Source: Candidatus Zhuqueibacterota bacterium
GTDB lineage: Bacteria; Zhuqueibacterota; Zhuqueibacteria; Residuimicrobiales; Krinioviventaceae
NCBI GenBank assembly: GCA_016928775.1
Contig: JAFGKD010000103.1
Span: forward strand, 1-44,212
Direction: 5' to 3'
Length of the DNA stretch: 44,212 nucleotides
The position numbers and the translations under genes were made by a program. A model generated the notes under the pieces. The model saw nothing but the letters and a program-made list of their open reading frames with translations, did not search any database and had not been told where the DNA came from. Positions 8,780-16,525 of this stretch are shown here, one piece after another (positions within the stretch are counted from its first letter, which is position 1; each line of letters starts with the position of its first letter).

Positions 8780-10267
8780 TTAGCCCTCCACTGGTATATC
8801 CTGTTGAATCACCCCGGCCGTGGTTTCTCCCGTCAGCATCACGCCGGGTAATCCCGCCCCGGGATGCGTGCTGGCGCCGACCAGGTAGAGGTTCGGGATA
8901 TCCTCACTGCGATTATGGGGACGAAAAATCGCTGTTTGGGTCAATTTCGGCTCCACACCCCAGGCGCTGCCGTAATAATTGTTGTTCTTTTTGACAAAAT
9001 CATTGGGGGTGAACATCTCGCAGACCTCAAGATTTTCCAGCAATCCCTCCAGGCCGAAATTCTTTTCAAGAAAGCTCAGAACCTTGTTCTTGAACAGCTC
9101 ACCCTGTTTGCTCCAGTCGATGCCGCTCTGCAAATTGGCCACCGGTATGAGCACATACATACTCTCGCAGCCGGCCGGTGCCATGTCGGAATCAGTGCGT
9201 GTGGGCACGTGCAGGTACATGGAAAAATCATCCGGCAGAATCTTTTTGGTAAATATATCCTCAATGAGCGGGCGATAACGCGGCGACAAAATGAGTGTGT
9301 GATGCTTGAGCTGCGGATACTGCTTGCGCACACCCATATAGAGCAAAAATGCGCTCATGCCATAAGAGATTTTGTCGAGTCTTTTTTCTGTCCATTTTTT
9401 TCGCACGGATCCAGGCACCAGGTCTTTATAAGTGTGTAAAAAGTCGGCGTTTGAAACCACAGCATCCGCCGGATAAAAGTGCTCGCCAACATTCACCCCG
9501 ATAGCTTTGTGATTTTTGACGACGATTTTTGTCACTTCGGCTTCAGTGATAAGGGTGCCGCCGATATCCGTGTAAAGCTGTCGAAAGGCCTGCACCAGGG
9601 ATGTCATGCCGCCTTTGCTAAACCAGACACCGCCTTCTTTTTCGAGATAGGGAATCATCTGATACACCGCCGGCGCTTTGAACGGATTGCCGCCGATGAA
9701 CAATGGATGAAACGAGAACATGAAACGATGGCGAAAATCCTTGAAAAATCCACTGGCAAATTGAAAAGACGTCTTGAGTGCGCCCATTCCCAATGCTCGC
9801 GGCGCAAAAGAGAGCATGGTACGCCATTTCATAAACGGCTGAGCGCCCAATTTTTCCAATATTACCGCATCATGGATTTTTTTTGATGCGGCGATGAATT
9901 TATCATAGTTCTTGGCATCGTGCGCATTAAATTGTCTCATCTGCTTTTTCATAAAATCCGCATCGGATGAATAGTCGATGTAGGTTTGATCGTGATAATA
10001 GATTCGATAAAAGGGATCGAGCGGGATAAGATCAATGTAGTCGGATAATTTGGCCCCCGCGGTTTGAAATATATCTTCGATCACATCCGGCGCCGTTATC
10101 AACGAGGGTCCCATATCAAATTTATAGCCCTGTTTTTCCAACGGATAGGCATGCCCGCCGACATGTTTGTTTTTTTCCAGAATCGTAACGTGGTAACCGG
10201 CTGCTTGCAAGCGGATGGCAACAGCAAGCCCGCCAAAACCGGAGCCGATGACGATTATTTTTTTCAT
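8780..10267 (-). CDS. crtI: Phytoene desaturase, CrtI family
   Basis: A 495-residue FAD-dependent carotenoid desaturase. The dinucleotide-binding motif VIGSGFGGLAVAIRL is at the N-terminus, followed by a segment rich in KFDMGPSLIT, typical of CrtI. The C-terminal bacterial-type desaturase signature appears as YLVGASTHPGAGLPGVML, the form found in true CrtI proteins. It would convert phytoene to lycopene through successive desaturations. The length matches the family. It is one of two CrtI-family genes in the block; this one fits the phytoene step better by its C-terminal motif. Spacing to both neighbours (100-200 bases with repeats) suggests a separate transcription unit or at least a long leader. 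Confidence 0.85.
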   Translation of the reverse strand: MKKIIVIGSGFGGLAVAIRLQAAGYHVTILEKNKHVGGHAYPLEKQGYKFDMGPSLITAPDVIEDIFQTAGAKLSDYIDLIPLDPFYRIYYHDQTYIDYSSDADFMKKQMRQFNAHDAKNYDKFIAASKKIHDAVILEKLGAQPFMKWRTMLSFAPRALGMGALKTSFQFASGFFKDFRHRFMFSFHPLFIGGNPFKAPAVYQMIPYLEKEGGVWFSKGGMTSLVQAFRQLYTDIGGTLITEAEVTKIVVKNHKAIGVNVGEHFYPADAVVSNADFLHTYKDLVPGSVRKKWTEKRLDKISYGMSAFLLYMGVRKQYPQLKHHTLILSPRYRPLIEDIFTKKILPDDFSMYLHVPTRTDSDMAPAGCESMYVLIPVANLQSGIDWSKQGELFKNKVLSFLEKNFGLEGLLENLEVCEMFTPNDFVKKNNNYYGSAWGVEPKLTQTAIFRPHNRSEDIPNLYLVGASTHPGAGLPGVMLTGETTAGVIQQDIPVEG

Positions 10268-10303
10268 GTTTTATGCCTTTCTCTTCTTAAAAATAAATCA
10301 ATG

Positions 10304-10455
10304 GAGACAGGATTAACAGCATTTACAAGAATTTGAAGCTAATTTATAGGTTGACCCGCAGTCTCCATCCCATTTTAGTCTCCTGTCTTTTTTACCAATG
10401 AAATATATTCAACGCTCCTGTTGATCCGGTATATCCTGTTCATCCTGTCGGGTTT
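10304..10455. repeat. Dispersed CAGGAT-type repeat pair in inverted orientation
   Basis: Between crtI and crtD. The left part (10304-10335) reads ACAGGATTAACAGCATTTAC. The right part (10415-10455) carries the reverse complement form with CCTGTT, ATATCCTGTT and CATCCTGTC units. Short CAGGAT/ATCCTG units in near-tandem arrangement are a common intergenic repeat type in environmental bacteria. No gene is visible in 10268-10460. Confidence 0.55.
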
Positions 10456-10460
10456 TTTCT

Positions 10461-11936
10461 TCAACGAACATTATCGGCAATCCATTCCGCTGCAATCTTG
10501 CCGGACTGGAGTACCAGCGGCACACCACCGCCGGGATGCGACGAGCCGCCGGCGAAATATAATCCCTTGAGCTTTTTAAACCTGTTGGCCGGGCGACGAA
10601 AAGCCATGTTTCGGTCGTTTGAGGAAATGCCGTAAATGCTGCCGCGATTGCTGCCATATAAACGATATAAATCTTCCGGCGTATGGACGTGCTCATATTC
10701 GATATTATCCTGGATATCAAATCCATGCCTTTTTAATTTTTCCAGAACAGCTTGCCGGGTTGTGCGAACGGCCTCCGGCCAATCCTGGCCTTCTTTTAGA
10801 TAAGGCATATTGACGAGCACAAACCAGTTTTCACCGTCCATAGGGGCGTGGTCTCTATCCGCTTTGCAGGTGATCGCAATGTACACGGTCGGATCGTCCG
10901 GCGGCTCGAGCGCGTCGAAAATGTGCCGGAACTCGCGTTGGTAATCTGCCGAGAACAATATATTATGATGCGCCAGCCGGTCATAGCGCCCTCTGACACC
11001 CCAGAAGAAAAGCATACCGGAAAGAGATGGTTCAAACGTGTTAAGGGCATCGCGTGTCCTCTCATAGCCACTGATGAGCGTATTAAAGCACTCGATGACG
11101 TCAATATTGGATAAAATAACGCTGGCGGGCACTATTCTGCCGTTCACCTGAATGCCGGTTATTTTCCTGTTTTTATGCAAAATCTTTTCAACCGCGGCTG
11201 ATGTGTGTATGGTGACTCCCAGCTTTTGTGCCAGGTGAACCAGCGCTTCGACCAGGCGATATAATCCCCCGCGGATGTAATAACCGCCAATACCATATTC
11301 CACATAAGGTATCGTATTGAGGGTGGCCGGCGCTTTAAAGGGATCGCTGCCGTTATAGGTTGGATAACGATCAAAAATCTGGATCAACCGTTTGTCGGTG
11401 TAAAATTGACACACAGCATCATGCACGGTGCGAAATGCATCAATGTGGCGGATCTGTAACAGCTTTTTCGCTGTCTTCCAGTTCAGCAGTCGTGACAAAC
11501 GATGCACCGAATTCAACACAAATACATCTGTGGTGATGTCATATATTCTTTTTGCATAGAGCATAAATTTTTCAAAAGCGACTATCTCTGTCGGCGAAAA
11601 ATGCTGCAGTTCGGTTTTCATCTTGCTTTGGTTTGCATAGGCGTTAAAGATTGAACCGTCGGGGAAAAAGTATCGGCACATTGGATCAACAGGAATAAAG
11701 TCGAAATAGTCCTGCCGATGTACGCCGGCACACTCGAACAGTTCGTCAATGATAAAGGGCATGGTGATGAGTGACGGGCCAGTGTCAAAACGATAGGGAC
11801 CCAGATGCAGTTCATTCATTTTGCCGCCGATGCGCTCATTTTTCTCGAACAACTCGACATCATATCCCATGCGGGCCAGGCGAATAGCGCCGGCAAGCCC
11901 GCCTAATCCGCCGCCGACCACCGCAATTTTAGTCAC
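10461..11936 (-). CDS. crtD: Carotenoid desaturase of the CrtI family, probably CrtD (3',4'-desaturase)
   Basis: A FAD-dependent desaturase of about 491 residues. The N-terminal VVGGGLGGLAGAIRL motif and the RFDTGPSLITMP segment mark the family. Its C-terminal motif, YFAGGSSHPGGGVPLVLQSGK, is the HPGGGxPLVL form seen in CrtD-type 1'-hydroxycarotenoid 3',4'-desaturases, unlike the HPGAGLPGV form of the neighbouring crtI. The role is to extend conjugation at the acyclic end after hydration by CruF. I place the start at the GTG at 11936 because AAGGAG sits seven bases before it and it aligns with the family; an upstream start at 11966 would overlap crtYcd more deeply. It overlaps the end of crtYcd by eight bases. 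Confidence 0.78.
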   Translation of the reverse strand: MTKIAVVGGGLGGLAGAIRLARMGYDVELFEKNERIGGKMNELHLGPYRFDTGPSLITMPFIIDELFECAGVHRQDYFDFIPVDPMCRYFFPDGSIFNAYANQSKMKTELQHFSPTEIVAFEKFMLYAKRIYDITTDVFVLNSVHRLSRLLNWKTAKKLLQIRHIDAFRTVHDAVCQFYTDKRLIQIFDRYPTYNGSDPFKAPATLNTIPYVEYGIGGYYIRGGLYRLVEALVHLAQKLGVTIHTSAAVEKILHKNRKITGIQVNGRIVPASVILSNIDVIECFNTLISGYERTRDALNTFEPSLSGMLFFWGVRGRYDRLAHHNILFSADYQREFRHIFDALEPPDDPTVYIAITCKADRDHAPMDGENWFVLVNMPYLKEGQDWPEAVRTTRQAVLEKLKRHGFDIQDNIEYEHVHTPEDLYRLYGSNRGSIYGISSNDRNMAFRRPANRFKKLKGLYFAGGSSHPGGGVPLVLQSGKIAAEWIADNVR

Positions 11937-12606
11937 GCCGCCGCTCCTTAATCTTTGTATAAACAATGAGGGTCAATAAAATATGGGAAATGCCGTACAG
12001 AAAGTCTTCGACGGGAATAGTGATAATACGAATATCGAGCTGATAGCTCGAGTCATACAATACGAGCGGACGCGCCGTCAAATAGCCGTTGAACACCAAC
12101 ATGAGTCCGATTAAAATGCCCAATATGATATAATAGCGGGCATCCACAATGATGTTGGTTTTTGTCAATTTATCCAATAAAGAGACAATAGACAAGGCGA
12201 TAAGCACAGCGCCTGTATATTCCAATCCGGTGAAAAACAGCCACATCCCGACGGGAATCACCAGCAACCATAACAAGCGGAGCTTGGCAAACAAAAGTAT
12301 GTTACGCCTGGGACGAAAATAAGTGATAATTTCCCAAATGAACAGACAGGCAAATGGTACGGTGAAAAAAAACAGCCACTCACCAATCGGCAATCCCAGA
12401 ATACGAATATTCAAGGTGTAGGCATGATTAAACCACCAGTGCCGTCCGGTGACGAGCGAATCCCACATAATAAAAGGCACAAGCGACAACAAACTTGCGA
12501 GCGCCGCTTTGCCCCAATTCCTGATATAACGCACACGGGAATCAAAGCTGAGTGCAATCGGACCGGAAATTATAAGTAAATTGAACAGCAGGTATTCGAT
12601 TTTCAT
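11929..12606 (-). CDS. crtYcd: Fused heterodimer-type lycopene cyclase (CrtYcd)
   Basis: A 225-residue integral membrane protein made of two homologous three-helix lycopene cyclase domains. The first carries the LGLPIGEWLFFFTVPF motif near residue 70, the second the matching ITIPVEDFLYGISHI motif near 195; each has the P-x-E pattern expected of the active site. In actinobacteria the halves are separate CrtYc and CrtYd; the fused form occurs in archaea, fungi and some Bacteroidota/Rhodothermota. It cyclises lycopene ends to beta rings. Combined with CruF and CrtD, only one end is expected to be cyclised. The start overlaps the upstream gene by four bases. Confidence 0.85.
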   Translation of the reverse strand: MKIEYLLFNLLIISGPIALSFDSRVRYIRNWGKAALASLLSLVPFIMWDSLVTGRHWWFNHAYTLNIRILGLPIGEWLFFFTVPFACLFIWEIITYFRPRRNILLFAKLRLLWLLVIPVGMWLFFTGLEYTGAVLIALSIVSLLDKLTKTNIIVDARYYIILGILIGLMLVFNGYLTARPLVLYDSSYQLDIRIITIPVEDFLYGISHILLTLIVYTKIKERRRD

Positions 12607-13160
12607 GAGATGTCCAGTTGTCTTTTCAGCAACTCGGCCGTGCGTCGCTCGTTTTCATCAAGCTCGGCTTTTTCGAGAATAAAATTAAGCGTATGCATCG
12701 TCATTTCCGGATCCTGCTCTTCAAGACGTTTCGGTAAAAGCTCAACAATACGTTTAAAGCTCTGATTCGCATCATCACGACGATTAAAAAAGAAGGGCAA
12801 AAAATAGGAGGTGGTGCCGTGAATGAAGAGCGCTTCCAGGTCATCCGGATTTTTTTGGAGTCCTGCATCCATAATGTCCAAACCCTCGTTGGCATATTTT
12901 AATTTTTTCTGCGGCCAGATGGTATATTGCGCTTTCAGGGCTGTGAGTGAACCGAGGTAGGTTTGCGCCACACCAAGCCTGGCAGAATTTTCCACCAGGT
13001 AGCTAAAGAGCTCAATCGCCTCTGTGAGCGCCTCCTTGTTCTCCAGGGCCTGGTAATAAAGCTGACGAGCGCGCTCCCACTGTGCATCAATATCCGATGC
13101 CATAGACACGCTCAGCGCTGTTAATAAAGCAAAAAGAATAAAGAAATTAATTCTAATCAT
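12603..13160 (-). CDS. Secreted TPR-like protein of unknown function
   Basis: About 185 residues. A signal peptide (about 1-21, ending in SMASD) is followed by an all-helical region with the periodicity of tetratricopeptide-like repeats, including AIELFSYLVENSARLGVAQTY and a segment with NPDDLEALFIHG. A stretch of aromatic residues (TTSYFLPFFFNRR) could contact a membrane. It is the first gene of the carotenoid transcript and overlaps crtYcd by four bases (ATGA), which ties it to carotenoid production or storage. The ATG at 13160 is chosen because it begins the signal peptide; no clear ribosome-binding site is seen. No function can be assigned. Confidence 0.7.
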   Translation of the reverse strand: MIRINFFILFALLTALSVSMASDIDAQWERARQLYYQALENKEALTEAIELFSYLVENSARLGVAQTYLGSLTALKAQYTIWPQKKLKYANEGLDIMDAGLQKNPDDLEALFIHGTTSYFLPFFFNRRDDANQSFKRIVELLPKRLEEQDPEMTMHTLNFILEKAELDENERRTAELLKRQLDIS

Positions 13161-13283
13161 AGTGCACACCAATTTTGCTAAATGTCAAACTTTTGTCTAA
13201 TATTTTGATGAACATAACAGTTCAAGGATGCGGATTTATTTCGGAAAAGTAAAAAATTCAAGTCGATTTGAGATGAGAGGTGC

Positions 13284-14834
13284 TCATAAAACACGATAAA
13301 TACTATCCAGTACCGTGCCATCAACCCATTTCACCACGGCAACGACTTGTTCGCCCACATGCGGTGGTTCGGGTGCACCGCCGCATATATCCTGGACAGT
13401 ATGTTGCAGCGATTTTATGTCGATGAGCGGCAGCTTTGTCCCTTTTATGGCGTCAAGCAAATCTGTTCTGCGAGGATTAATGCAGATGCCACGCTCGGTG
13501 ACCACAACGTCAACGAGTTCTGCCGGCCCGGTGAGTGTGGTGACCTTGTCGACAATCACCGGAATGCGGTCGCGAAAACTCGGAATCGCCAATACCGTAC
13601 ATTTGGCAAACAGACAGTTTTGCCAGCCGCCAATGCCGTGTTTCAGGCGGCCATCCGAATGGGTGACAACGTTGGCGTTGTACTCGAGATCCACCTGGGT
13701 GGCGCCGAGCACGGCGATATCCGTAAGGGTGTTAAAATTGCCCTTGCCGTGATAATTGTACGTCGTGAACGGTCCGCAGGCAATGTGATGCGGATTATCA
13801 CGCGTCGAGCACACCGCTTGCAGATCAAAAGCTTGAATATCAATTATTGTGTCGATGAGACCCTCTTCGAGCATCCGGACCGGCAGCTGGTTGCTACCGC
13901 CGAGGTAAAAACTCGCGGTGATCTTGTTTCGACGCATGGTCTCTTCGAGGTATTTGGTAAAGGCTAATGAAATGCCGCCGGCGCCGGTCTGGAAAGAAAA
14001 ACCGTTTCGGATCAGGCCAGCAGCTTCGGCAAACTTGGCCGTGAGCTCGGCAATGCGCAAACGATCCGGACTTTTGGTGATTTGTGTTGTTCCGGCGACG
14101 ATTTTCTCCGGGATGCCGATTTTATCGACAAGCACCACATAATCGACCAACTGACCTTGAATATGCCAGGGAGTGCAGGGAAACGGCACCAGGTGATCCG
14201 TCACAACAATGACTTTATCAGCAAACTGGGCATCTGCCTCGGCGTAGCCGAGCGGACCGCATGCCGAGGGACCGCGGGCACCGTTACAATTGCCGAAACG
14301 ATCCGCCGCTGGCGCGGCGATCACGGCAATATCAACATGCACCTCACCATCCTGCAACGCTTGCCAACGTCCGCCATGCGAGCGCAACACCGCGGTGCCG
14401 CGCATTTTGCCCTCCGAACAGTAATCGCCTAACGGACCGTTCATACTCCCTTCAATATGATGAATCACACCGGCTTCAAGATAGTTTATCAACGGTGCAT
14501 GGCAAACAAACGCCGCGCTGGGAAACCACCGAATATCGCGAACACCCATTTCAGCGATGCAGTCAAAAAGGCGATTGGCCACCAGATCGCCTTCGCGAAA
14601 ATGATGGTGCGTCGAGATCGTCATGCCGTCGCGCAAACCGCACTGCTGCAGTGCTGTTTTGATATCCGGCACGACTTTATCGCCATCAGCCGGATAATCG
14701 GCGCACGACCGCAGTGGCCGCCCGACCATTCGACCGGTTGGTTTATATTGTCCAATACCTTGAAAGGGAAAAACCGCCTGACCATTAATACGGATTGGCA
14801 CCCGTCGCCCGGCAGCATTAACAACCATCTCCAT
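13284..14834 (-). CDS. citF: Citrate lyase alpha subunit homologue (CitF); proposed acetyl-ACP:homocitrate ACP transferase
   Basis: A 516-residue protein, about the length of CitF (about 510). CitF transfers the acyl carrier of citrate lyase from acetate to citrate. Family segments include the N-terminal KPTGRMVGRPLRSCADYP, STHHHFREGD near 95, and FQTGAGGISLAFTKYLEE near 280. It lies four bases after the CitD-CitE fusion and is the last gene of the operon. The neighbours (aminoadipate-semialdehyde dehydrogenase, homoisocitrate-type dehydrogenase, two dehydratases) suggest that the true substrate is homocitrate rather than citrate; that is inference. Citramalate lyase alpha subunits are also homologous, so sequence family alone does not decide the substrate. 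Confidence 0.88.
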   Translation of the reverse strand: MEMVVNAAGRRVPIRINGQAVFPFQGIGQYKPTGRMVGRPLRSCADYPADGDKVVPDIKTALQQCGLRDGMTISTHHHFREGDLVANRLFDCIAEMGVRDIRWFPSAAFVCHAPLINYLEAGVIHHIEGSMNGPLGDYCSEGKMRGTAVLRSHGGRWQALQDGEVHVDIAVIAAPAADRFGNCNGARGPSACGPLGYAEADAQFADKVIVVTDHLVPFPCTPWHIQGQLVDYVVLVDKIGIPEKIVAGTTQITKSPDRLRIAELTAKFAEAAGLIRNGFSFQTGAGGISLAFTKYLEETMRRNKITASFYLGGSNQLPVRMLEEGLIDTIIDIQAFDLQAVCSTRDNPHHIACGPFTTYNYHGKGNFNTLTDIAVLGATQVDLEYNANVVTHSDGRLKHGIGGWQNCLFAKCTVLAIPSFRDRIPVIVDKVTTLTGPAELVDVVVTERGICINPRRTDLLDAIKGTKLPLIDIKSLQHTVQDICGGAPEPPHVGEQVVAVVKWVDGTVLDSIYRVL

Positions 14835-14837
14835 ATC

Positions 14838-16040
14838 TCACTCCACCTCTGAGGTGTTGTCTTGCCAGCCCGGATTGAGTCGACCCGCCTGAATAGCATG
14901 ACGTATAACAGTCTGCGCCCGCTTGACGACCGGTGCGTCAATCATTTTGTTATTCAGTGATACGACACCCAGGCCTTTTTCCTGCGCCTCCGCAAACGCG
15001 AGCACAATCTCTTTTGCCCGGCTGATTTCGTCTTCCCCCGGTGCAAAGGCATCATGCATCACCGGGATGTGCCGCGGATGAATGCATCCCATGCCGTCAA
15101 ATCCGAGGTTCTTTGCCGCGCGAGCGGCCTGGAAACAGCCCTCCTGATCATCGACATGTGAGAACACCGAGCCGATCGCCTGTATCCCGTGTGCCCTGGC
15201 GGCGTTGACGATCCGGCTTTGCGCCCAGAGGCTTTCGTATCCTGATGATGTGCGCTGCACACCAATATCGGCGGTATAATCTTCCAGTCCAACCGCCAGG
15301 CCGGCAATATTGGGAGAAGCGCCGGCAATCTCGAAGGCATAAAAACAGCCGCGCGCGCTTTCGATGATCGGCAAGAGCCAAACAGCATGCCCAGGATTTA
15401 TCGCGTTCAGTTTCTCATCTACCAATCGCGCCTGGTCGGGACTCTCACATTTGGGCAGGAGTATGAGTTGCACACCACAGGGCACAATCCACTCCAGATC
15501 ATCCAGGCCCATGGGCAATTGATTGATGCGCACCATCCGCTCGGCTTTATAAAAATCAACCGCTAAAAGTGCATTACGAACCAGGACGCGCGCCGCATCT
15601 TTTTCCGACGGCGCCACACTGTCTTCGAGATCGAGAATGATCGCATCGGGTTCGTGCAAACCGGCATTGAGGAATAAATGCGGCGTGTTGCCCGGCAGAT
15701 AAAGGCGGGTGCGACGCAATCGATCTTTATCACTCGCGGTAAAATCGGCTTTTGCAGGCGGGACAAGCGTCGATCCTACGTTGATGCCGCTTCGACGCAG
15801 TGCCGTCTCAAGACGCGCCGAAATAACAAAAGGAAGAGCACCACTGTCCTTGATATCAATGCGGGCATTCTTCAGACCGACTCGGGCACACGCCTGTTTA
15901 ATCTGCCGCTCAATGTGAGTGCCATAGAGTGATTTGACCTTACTCTCGAGGTTCAAGTGCAATCCCGATCCCCCCGGCTCGACATTTATCCAGCAATCCG
16001 AGCGAACCTCCGGTCCGTGCCGCCCTGCACACGCCATCAT
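14838..16040 (-). CDS. citE: Fused citrate lyase gamma (acyl carrier) and beta subunits, CitD-CitE
   Basis: A 400-residue fusion. Residues 1-90 match CitD, the carrier that holds the phosphoribosyl-dephospho-CoA group: NVEPGGSGLHLNLESKV and a conserved DIKDSGALPFVISARLETAL segment. Ser14 falls at the position of the modified serine of E. coli CitD. From about residue 107 on is a CitE lyase domain of the HpcH/HpaI fold with LYLPGNTPHLF, the metal-site segment DAIILDLEDSV, VGLEDYTADIGVQRT and the C-terminal KGLGVVSLNNKMIDAPVV. CitD and CitE are normally separate proteins. The gene overlaps the small dehydratase subunit by four bases and is followed four bases later by citF. In this operon it would cleave the acyl thioester to a 2-oxoacid (2-oxoglutarate if the substrate is homocitrate) plus acetyl carrier. 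Confidence 0.88.
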   Translation of the reverse strand: MMACAGRHGPEVRSDCWINVEPGGSGLHLNLESKVKSLYGTHIERQIKQACARVGLKNARIDIKDSGALPFVISARLETALRRSGINVGSTLVPPAKADFTASDKDRLRRTRLYLPGNTPHLFLNAGLHEPDAIILDLEDSVAPSEKDAARVLVRNALLAVDFYKAERMVRINQLPMGLDDLEWIVPCGVQLILLPKCESPDQARLVDEKLNAINPGHAVWLLPIIESARGCFYAFEIAGASPNIAGLAVGLEDYTADIGVQRTSSGYESLWAQSRIVNAARAHGIQAIGSVFSHVDDQEGCFQAARAAKNLGFDGMGCIHPRHIPVMHDAFAPGEDEISRAKEIVLAFAEAQEKGLGVVSLNNKMIDAPVVKRAQTVIRHAIQAGRLNPGWQDNTSEVE

Positions 16041-16525
16041 TGACCTCGTTCTTTTTCCAGCTTACGTCGTATGTACGGCAACAAACCTCCCGCTTGGCGA
16101 ATGGTACGAATTTCGTCCGGCAGCGGCGGAAAAGTGTATGGTACATCATTGATTCGAATGACACCCTGAAAGTCGATGTTTATATCAGCGCCATCGCTAT
16201 AGGCATCCACCGCCTCCGGGCATTCGATGAGGAAAAGTCCCTGGTTGATCGCCGCGCGATAAAAAATGCGCGCAAAGCTTTTTGCGATAACCGCCTGAAT
16301 TCCAACGGCTTTCAAGCCCAGCGCCGGTTGTTCGCGCGAGCTGCCGCAGCCAAAGTTGCTGCCGGCTAACAGAATATCGCCGCTGCAGACGTTGGCAGCG
16401 AACTCGGGATCCAGATCCTCCAGGAGATGGGGGATAATCTCCTCCACCGTTGAGCAGGTGTAGGTGTAGCGCCCGGGGAAGAGCATATCCGTATTGACAT
16501 CATCGCCGTATCGCCAGACTTTCAT
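16037..16525 (-). CDS. Aconitase/isopropylmalate dehydratase-like small subunit (LeuD/HacB type)
   Basis: A 162-residue swivel-domain subunit of a [4Fe-4S] hydro-lyase. It begins VWRYGDDVNTDMLFPGRY, the usual opening, and has the conserved SNFGCGSSREQP motif that contributes catalytic and substrate-binding residues. The substrate-selecting loop after GRY reads YTYT here. In characterised relatives this loop varies with substrate (for example YLRT in methanogen homoaconitase), so the unusual form argues against a standard leucine-pathway enzyme but does not name a substrate. It is translationally coupled to its large subunit (four-base overlap upstream) and to the CitD-CitE gene downstream. 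Confidence 0.85.
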   Translation of the reverse strand: MKVWRYGDDVNTDMLFPGRYTYTCSTVEEIIPHLLEDLDPEFAANVCSGDILLAGSNFGCGSSREQPALGLKAVGIQAVIAKSFARIFYRAAINQGLFLIECPEAVDAYSDGADINIDFQGVIRINDVPYTFPPLPDEIRTIRQAGGLLPYIRRKLEKERGQ

